A stretch of 11,186 bases of DNA from Clostridiales bacterium. Its GTDB lineage: Bacteria; Bacillota; Clostridia; Oscillospirales; QAMX01. Where the stretch lies: assembly GCA_003149835.1 (NCBI GenBank), contig QAMX01000164.1, forward strand, positions 1-11,186. Direction: 5' to 3'. Below, piece by piece: positions 7,029 through 11,186 of this stretch. A model generated the notes under the pieces. That model did not search any database. It worked only from the letters and a program-made list of their open reading frames with translations, and was not told where the DNA came from. A program made the translations under genes and the position numbers. The first letter of the stretch is position 1. Each line of letters opens with the position of its first letter.

Positions 7029-7100
7029 CCGAGGCCTCGGAACCGGCCTTTTGTTTCGGTTCCGGCTCCTATACGAAGCGGCCGCAAAGCGGCGCTTCGT
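7027..7100 (+). promoter_or_regulatory. melA leader with overlapping alternative hairpins
   Basis: Three structures compete here. A perfect 16-bp palindrome lies at 7027-7042 (TTCCGAGGCCTCGGAA). CGGAACCG (7038-7045) pairs exactly with CGGTTCCG (7057-7064), sharing bases 7038-7042 with the first, so both cannot form at once. AGGCC (7032-7036) can also pair with GGCCT (7045-7049) directly before TTTTGTTT, a terminator-like arrangement. A separate hairpin has arms ACGAAGCG (7073-7080) and CGCTTCGT (7093-7100) plus inner GC pairs. This is the layout expected of an attenuator, but no known riboswitch class or binding site is recognised. Confidence 0.4.
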
Positions 7101-7171
7101 CCTGCAAACGCATACTTGCCGATCAAACCGCCGCGCTGACTGCGGCGACAAAAAAAGGAGGAAAAATATCC

Positions 7172-8485
7172 ATGAAAGTGACCTTTATGGGCGCCGGAAG
7201 CACGGTGTTCTCCAAAAACGTGCTGGGAGACATCATGTGTACGCCGGAGATCCAGCGCTGCGACATCGCGCTCTACGACATCGACAAGGCCCGTCTCGAA
7301 GAGAGCTTCCTGATGTTGCAGAACATCAACAAGAACGTCAACGAAAACCGCGCCGTGATCAAGACCTATTTAGGCGTCGAAAACCGCCGCGAGGCGCTCG
7401 CCGGCGCGGACTATGTCGTCAACGCCATTCAGGTCGGCGGCTACGACCCCTGCACGATCACCGACTTTGAGATCCCCAAGAAATACGGCCTGCGCCAGAC
7501 CATCGCCGACACCTTGGGGATCGGCGGCATCATGCGCGCGCTGCGCACCTTCCCGGTGCTCGACGGCTTTATGCGCGACATGGAGGCCGTCTGCCCCAAC
7601 GCGCTGTTTATTAACTACACCAACCCCATGGCCATGCTGACCGGTTATATCCAGCGCACCTCGCCGGTCAAATCCATCGGCCTCTGCCACAGCGTGCAGG
7701 GCTGCGCGGGCGGCATTCTCAAAACCCTCGGCATGGACTACAACGACCGCTATCAGTGGAAGATCGCCGGCATCAACCATCAGGCGTGGCTGCTGGAAAT
7801 CCATGACGACAAGGGAAACGACCTCTACCCCGAGATCCGCCGCCGCTCGCTCGAAATGGGCACCGACAAGGGCGGCGACCGCGTCCGCCGCGAGCTGATG
7901 CACCGCATCGGCTACTACATCACCGAATCCAGCGAGCACAACGCCGAATACTGCCCGTGGTTCATCCGCTCGAAGTATCCCGAGCTCATCGAGCGCTTCG
8001 ACATCCCGCTCGACGAATATCCGCGCCGCTGTATCCACCAGATCAAGGACTGGGAGACGCGCCGCGACAGCCTCGTCCACAACGCCGAGCTGACGCATAC
8101 GCGCTCGCATGAATACGCCTCGATGATTATGGAGGCGATGGTCACCAACAAGCCGATCAAGATCGGCGGCAACGTCCTCAACACCGGCCTGATCGACAAT
8201 CTCCCCGCCGACGCCTGCGTCGAGGTTCCGTGCCTGATCGACGCCTCCGGCATCCAGCCGACGCACGTCGGCCGCCTGCCCGTGCAGTGCGCGGCGATGA
8301 ACATGACCAACATCAACGTCCAGCTTCTGACCATCGAAGCGGGCATCACGCATAAGAAGGAGCACATCTATCAGGCCGCGCTCTTAGACCCGCACACCGG
8401 CGGCGAGCTGTCGATCGACGATGTGTACAGTTTGGTCGACGACCTCATCGAAGCGCACGGCGACTGGCTGCCCAAGTTTGAATAG
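7172..8485 (+). CDS. melA: GH4 alpha-galactosidase, NAD- and metal-dependent
   Basis: Hydrolyses terminal alpha-galactosides such as melibiose in the cytoplasm by the unusual GH4 redox-elimination mechanism, which needs NAD+ and a divalent metal (usually Mn2+). The 437-residue product begins with the NAD-binding MGAGSTVF (6-13). Family-specific blocks include TIADTLGIGGIMRALRT, NYTNPMAM, the metal-binding C172 in GLCHSVQG and H203 in AGINHQAW, then GYYITESSEHNAEYCPWF, PLDEYPRRC, and the end LVDDLIEAHGDWLP. These closely follow Escherichia coli MelA (about 451 residues) and separate it from the phospho-glucosidase branch of GH4. The ATG at 7172 has GGAGG (7157-7161) 10 nt upstream; upstream in-frame starts would code through the leader hairpins. 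No signal peptide is seen. The next gene starts 2 nt after the stop and is probably translationally coupled. Confidence 0.96.
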   Translation: MKVTFMGAGSTVFSKNVLGDIMCTPEIQRCDIALYDIDKARLEESFLMLQNINKNVNENRAVIKTYLGVENRREALAGADYVVNAIQVGGYDPCTITDFEIPKKYGLRQTIADTLGIGGIMRALRTFPVLDGFMRDMEAVCPNALFINYTNPMAMLTGYIQRTSPVKSIGLCHSVQGCAGGILKTLGMDYNDRYQWKIAGINHQAWLLEIHDDKGNDLYPEIRRRSLEMGTDKGGDRVRRELMHRIGYYITESSEHNAEYCPWFIRSKYPELIERFDIPLDEYPRRCIHQIKDWETRRDSLVHNAELTHTRSHEYASMIMEAMVTNKPIKIGGNVLNTGLIDNLPADACVEVPCLIDASGIQPTHVGRLPVQCAAMNMTNINVQLLTIEAGITHKKEHIYQAALLDPHTGGELSIDDVYSLVDDLIEAHGDWLPKFE

Positions 8486-8487
8486 GC

Positions 8488-9171
8488 ATGAACAAGTGGC
8501 TGTGGGCGATCCCGGTGGGGCTGATCGTCGTCACGTCCGTGGCGGTGGCGATTTTGGGCCGGCGGGACGTCAATCCTGATGAAATCGTCTATAAGACCGC
8601 GCTGGCGGAGAACGTCACCGTCGCTGAGAGCGACGCTCTGCTCACGCTCGACAACCAGCGCGCCGCGTTTGACGCCTGCTTTGAGGCGTTTTCGGCGGGC
8701 GGCGACTACGAGCTGCCCGAGGGCGTTCTGCGCGCCCGAGAGGAAGAGGCCGCGCTTTACCTCGTCGTCGAGGAGCGGCCGGGGGTTACGGTTTCGATCG
8801 GCCGCGGCGAGGGCATTGAGGCGGCCGCCGATTCGCTCGGCGGCGACGGCTACAACGCCGTGCGCTTTCGCAGCGAGCTGATCGGCGGCTGGGTCTACTG
8901 CGCCGATTATGTGCGGGGGATCACCTTCCGCGATACCTATGTGAAGCGCCTCGACGCGGGTCTCACCGGCGAGGAAAAGGCGCTGCTCGCGGAGAACGCC
9001 GTCGAGAACGCCGTCCTCGTGCTCATGGACGCGGACAAAGCGCCCTCCCCGGCGGAGCGCTCGTCGAGCCGGTACGCTGTCTGCGCGCGGCTCGCCCGCG
9101 CCGACGGCGGGACGATGACGGCCGTGTTCGACCCGAAGGAAAAAATCTTTCTCGGCGTCGCCGCCGAGTAG
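8488..9171 (+). CDS. Small membrane-anchored protein of unknown function
   Basis: A 227-residue protein with one N-terminal hydrophobic segment (about residues 4-24, followed by RRD) and a soluble acidic domain of about 200 residues. It has no lipobox cysteine and no motif that I recognise. The soluble part alternates strands and helices, for example LYLVVEERPGVTVSIG and ARLARADGGTMTAVFDPKEKIFLG, resembling small alpha/beta domains on bacterial cell-surface anchors. It starts 2 nt after the melA stop (TAGGCATG), with only a weak SD, so translation by coupling to melA is likely. The link to alpha-galactoside use is by position only. Orientation in the membrane is uncertain, because basic residues flank the segment on both sides, although an outward-facing domain is the common arrangement for such proteins. 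Codon use matches its neighbours. Confidence 0.8.
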   Translation: MNKWLWAIPVGLIVVTSVAVAILGRRDVNPDEIVYKTALAENVTVAESDALLTLDNQRAAFDACFEAFSAGGDYELPEGVLRAREEEAALYLVVEERPGVTVSIGRGEGIEAAADSLGGDGYNAVRFRSELIGGWVYCADYVRGITFRDTYVKRLDAGLTGEEKALLAENAVENAVLVLMDADKAPSPAERSSSRYAVCARLARADGGTMTAVFDPKEKIFLGVAAE

Positions 9172-9221
9172 CGCCGCGGCGACCGACCTCCCTGCCCTGT
9201 CTGGCCTGATCAAACGCTTTG

Positions 9222-9265
9222 CGCCGCCATTCGCACGCAGCCGCGGCTGCGTGCGAATGGCGGCG
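9222..9265. repeat. Perfect 44-bp palindrome
   Basis: Bases 9222-9243 and 9244-9265 are exact reverse complements over all 22 positions, with no spacer; the centre is CCGCGG. CTTTG (9217-9221) and CAAAG (9271-9275) could lengthen the stem across a 5-nt bulge. No U-run follows, so this is not a standard intrinsic terminator, although it is well placed to protect the 3' end of the melA mRNA. It may also form a cruciform or bind a dimeric protein. Confidence 0.85.
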
Positions 9266-9272
9266 GGCTTCA

Positions 9273-9288
9273 AAGGCCGCGCGGCCTT
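9273..9288. repeat. Perfect 16-bp palindrome AAGGCCGCGCGGCCTT
   Basis: The two halves (9273-9280, 9281-9288) are exact reverse complements with no spacer. It lies 7 nt after the 44-bp palindrome. The rest of the interval up to the tRNA promoter (9289-9402) holds no gene or signal that I can support. Confidence 0.6.
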
Positions 9289-9402
9289 GGCGGAACGGTA
9301 GTGGATCCGGCGAAAAAAGAGAGGCTGCGGAAGCTTTCTGGAAAACCGGCGCCGTATGAAAAAAACGCCGCGCAAAAAGTTTCCGTTTGGGCCGTTTCGC
9401 TC

Positions 9403-9431
9403 TTGACAAAAAGCGCAAAATGGTGTATCAT
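9403..9431 (+). promoter_or_regulatory. Sigma-70-type promoter of the tRNA-Pro gene
   Basis: A perfect -35 box TTGACA (9403-9408) and the -10 box TATCAT (9426-9431, one mismatch to TATAAT) are separated by exactly 17 nt. Transcription would start near 9438, about 37 nt before the mature tRNA. This is the best promoter in the window and suits a strongly expressed stable RNA. Confidence 0.85.
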
Positions 9432-9474
9432 ATTGAGGTGTTTGAAACGCCGCGCGTTTTAGATGCTCCGATAT

Positions 9475-9551
9475 CGGGGTGTGGCGAAGTTTGGTATCGC
9501 GCTTGGTTCGGGACCAAGAGGCCTCGGGTTCAAGTCCCGACACTCCGACCA
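9475..9551 (+). tRNA. tRNA-Pro (anticodon CGG)
   Basis: The 77-nt sequence folds as a full cloverleaf. The acceptor stem CGGGGTG (9475-9481) pairs with CACTCCG (9541-9547) with one G-U pair, followed by A73 and an encoded CCA (9549-9551). The anticodon stem CTTGG/CCAAG encloses the loop TTCGGGA, giving anticodon CGG, which reads CCG proline codons, with G37 as is usual for proline tRNAs. The T-arm contains GGTTCAAGTCC. CCG is a frequent codon in this GC-rich window. The gene has its own promoter and terminator. Confidence 0.96.
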
Positions 9552-9552
9552 G

Positions 9553-9593
9553 AATGCCAAAAGTTTCAGTTTGGAACTTTTGGCATTTGTTTT
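9553..9593 (+). terminator. Intrinsic terminator of tRNA-Pro
   Basis: AATGCCAAAAGTT (9553-9565) pairs perfectly with AACTTTTGGCATT (9575-9587) around a 9-nt loop and is followed by TGTTTT. It begins 2 nt after the CCA end of the tRNA. Confidence 0.88.
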
Positions 9594-9629
9594 GCCTGTT
9601 TGCCGGTGGGCAATCAATTGACGCGGCGG

Positions 9630-9657
9630 AATCCGGGAGCTGGTTCCCGGATTTTTT
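9630..9657 (+). terminator. Second intrinsic terminator between tRNA-Pro and the SulP gene
   Basis: AATCCGGGA (9630-9638) pairs perfectly with TCCCGGATT (9645-9653) around a 6-nt loop, and the stem runs into TTTTTT (9652-9657). It lies 37 nt before the transporter start. It can be a back-up terminator for the tRNA or an attenuator for the transporter gene. Confidence 0.8.
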
Positions 9658-9693
9658 ATGCCGTAGATTTTGCGGAAAAGAGATGCGCAGAAG

Positions 9694-11186
9694 TTGAAGA
9701 AGTATTGGCGGGATTTAAAGAGAGAATTTGCGGGGTACAACGGCGGCAAGCTAGCAAAGGACCTGATGGCCGGCGTGACGGTTGCGGCGGTCGCCCTTCC
9801 GCTGGCGCTGGCCTTCGGCGTGAGCAGCGGGGCGTCGGCGGCGTCGGGGCTGCTGACCGCCATCGTCAGCGGGTTTGTCATCAGCCTCTTTGGCGGAGCT
9901 TTTTACCAGATTTCCGGCCCTACCGGCGCGATGGCCGCGATTTTGATGTCGATTATCGCCCGATACGGGATGAGCGGCGTTTTTACAGCGACCATCATGG
10001 CGGGCATTCTGCTGGTCTTGGCAGGCATTTTTCATCTCGGCCGTCTGACCGCCTATATCCCCATGCCGGTGATTGCCGGCTTTACCTCGGGGATATCGGT
10101 CATCATCGCCCTGGGGCAGCTCGACAATTTTTTTGGCGTCACGTCCGCGGGCGGCTCGGCGGTGGAAAAGTTTATCAGCTATTTTACAGGCGGCTTTTCG
10201 CCGAATTGGATCGCGGTCGCCATCGGCGCGGCGGTCATCGTCTTTATGGCGGTCTACCCGAAAAAATGGAACAGAATCGTTCCGGCGTCGCTTGTGGCGA
10301 TTGTTCTGGCGACCGCGGCGACGATGCTGTTCTCGCCGGAGGTGGGCACGGTCGGGAAAATTCCCTCCTCGCTGCTGCTGGAAGAGCGCTTTTCGTTTGC
10401 GGGCTTCCGCTGGTCGAGCGTTGGCGAGCTTTTGACGCCCGCCGTCAGCATCGCGGCGCTGGGGATGATAGAGAGCCTGCTGTGCGGCGCGAGCGCCGGG
10501 CGGATGACCGGCGTGCGGCTGGACAACGACCGCGAATTGGTGGCGCAGGGCGTCGGCAACATCCTGTCGCCGCTGTTCGGCGGCATTCCCGCCACGGCCG
10601 CGATCGCGCGGACAAGCGTGGCGATTAAGTCCGGCATGCAGACGCGCCTGACCGGTATGTTTCACGCGGTCGTGCTGCTGATCTCCATGCTCGCTCTGGG
10701 GCCGGTGATGGCGCAAATTCCGCTGTCCGCGCTGGCCGGCGTGCTGCTGGTGACGGCGTGGCGGATGAACGAATGGAGCTCCATCAAGTATATCTTTTCC
10801 CGGAAGTTTAAGGGCGCTATGCTGAAATTTCTCGCCACCATGGCGGCGACGATTCTGTTCGATCTCACGGTCGCGATTGTGGTCGGCGTGGTGATTGCGC
10901 TGATTTTGCTGGCGGTTCGCTTGTCCAAGCTGGAAATCCATTACGATCAGGTGAACCCCGAGCGCCTGCAAAACCAGCAGACGCCGCTTTCTTCCGTTTA
11001 TGAGCATGCGGAGGTCGTCTACATCACCGGCGCGGTCATCTTCGCAAACACCCAGATGATTTCCGACATGGCCGCACGGCTGACCGGAAAGCCGGCGGTG
11101 CTGTTTTCCATGCGCGGGACATCCTATATGGATATTTCCGGCGCGCAGGCGTTTTTGGATCTGCTGCAAACGCTGCGTGAAAGGGA
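9694..11186 (+). CDS. SulP-family anion permease with STAS domain, 3' end missing
   Basis: An integral membrane transporter of the SLC26/SulP family, which carries sulfate, bicarbonate or other anions, often with Na+ or H+. About 497 residues are visible; full members have roughly 550-600. The membrane domain starts with YWRDLKREFAGYNGGK, then LPLALAFGVSSG (from residue 35) and the substrate-pocket motif ISGPTGAM (73-80), followed by many hydrophobic helices (for example AYIPMPVIAGFTSG, MIESLLCG). A C-terminal STAS domain begins near residue 435 and shows MDISGAQAF (D480, S482). The frame is closed upstream by TAG 9664-9666. No ATG precedes the conserved region in frame, so the start is taken as TTG 9694, which gives the usual MKKYW-like N-terminus; the weak SD is within AAAAGAGA (9676-9683). 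TTG 9670 is an alternative. No clear promoter is seen between the two terminators and the start. The transported anion is not decidable here. Confidence 0.93.
   Translation, partial: MKKYWRDLKREFAGYNGGKLAKDLMAGVTVAAVALPLALAFGVSSGASAASGLLTAIVSGFVISLFGGAFYQISGPTGAMAAILMSIIARYGMSGVFTATIMAGILLVLAGIFHLGRLTAYIPMPVIAGFTSGISVIIALGQLDNFFGVTSAGGSAVEKFISYFTGGFSPNWIAVAIGAAVIVFMAVYPKKWNRIVPASLVAIVLATAATMLFSPEVGTVGKIPSSLLLEERFSFAGFRWSSVGELLTPAVSIAALGMIESLLCGASAGRMTGVRLDNDRELVAQGVGNILSPLFGGIPATAAIARTSVAIKSGMQTRLTGMFHAVVLLISMLALGPVMAQIPLSALAGVLLVTAWRMNEWSSIKYIFSRKFKGAMLKFLATMAATILFDLTVAIVVGVVIALILLAVRLSKLEIHYDQVNPERLQNQQTPLSSVYEHAEVVYITGAVIFANTQMISDMAARLTGKPAVLFSMRGTSYMDISGAQAFLDLLQTLRER

Noticed and set aside
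7370..8365. Minus-strand open frame opposite melA
   Set aside because: It has a low-complexity Val/Asp/Ala/Arg composition and no family motifs; melA on the plus strand explains the region.
9475..9660. tRNA-Pro 3' end as an integration site for a mobile element
   Set aside because: No integrase gene, no repeat of the tRNA 3' end and no mobile genes are present in the window; the adjacent gene is an ordinary transporter.
9387..10628. A long plus-strand open frame of about 413 codons across the tRNA gene and the transporter
   Set aside because: It reads through the tRNA promoter, the tRNA and both terminators, and then lies out of frame over the SulP gene, whose own frame gives a clear family match.
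9751..11169. Long minus-strand open frame opposite the transporter
   Set aside because: Its composition is extremely rich in Arg, His, Gln and Asp with no recognisable domain. It is the expected antisense shadow of a GC-rich membrane protein gene.

Overview
The window is GC-rich chromosomal DNA whose gene families and gene layout fit a GC-rich member of the Clostridia, perhaps an Oscillospiraceae-like gut bacterium. The reasons are strong Shine-Dalgarno sites before several genes, a proB lacking the PUA domain, a DUF1846 protein, a GH4 alpha-galactosidase and a BicA/SulP-type transporter with the short N-terminus usual in Firmicutes. The taxonomic call is inference. All recognised genes are on the plus strand, and no phage, transposon, CRISPR or defence genes are visible.

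Layout: (1) 2-244, the C-terminal end of an unrecognised protein, closed by a terminator-like nested hairpin. (2) 490-2688, proB and proA, the first two enzymes of proline synthesis from glutamate; proC is not in the window. (3) 2986-4467, a DUF1846 (UPF0371) protein, strongly conserved but of unclear function. (4) 4593-9171, a carbohydrate block: a GH29 alpha-L-fucosidase, a pyruvate-aldolase-superfamily (DapA/NanA-like) enzyme, a GH4 alpha-galactosidase (melA) behind a hairpin-rich leader, and a small membrane-anchored protein beginning 2 nt after melA. (5) 9403-9593, a complete transcription unit for tRNA-Pro(CGG) with a near-consensus promoter and an intrinsic terminator. (6) 9694-11186, a SulP-family anion transporter that runs off the window inside its STAS domain.

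How the genes could work together: fucosidase and MelA both lack export signals, so they should act on imported fucosylated and alpha-galactosylated oligosaccharides in the cytoplasm. The aldolase may process a keto-acid intermediate from the same sugars. No transporter or regulator for these sugars lies in the window. The proline genes, DUF1846 and the transporter look like separate housekeeping units.

No clearly new multi-gene system is apparent. The most unusual DNA is non-coding: a perfect 44-bp palindrome at 9222-9265 with a second 16-bp palindrome just after it, and a set of overlapping, mutually exclusive hairpins in the melA leader (6987-7100).
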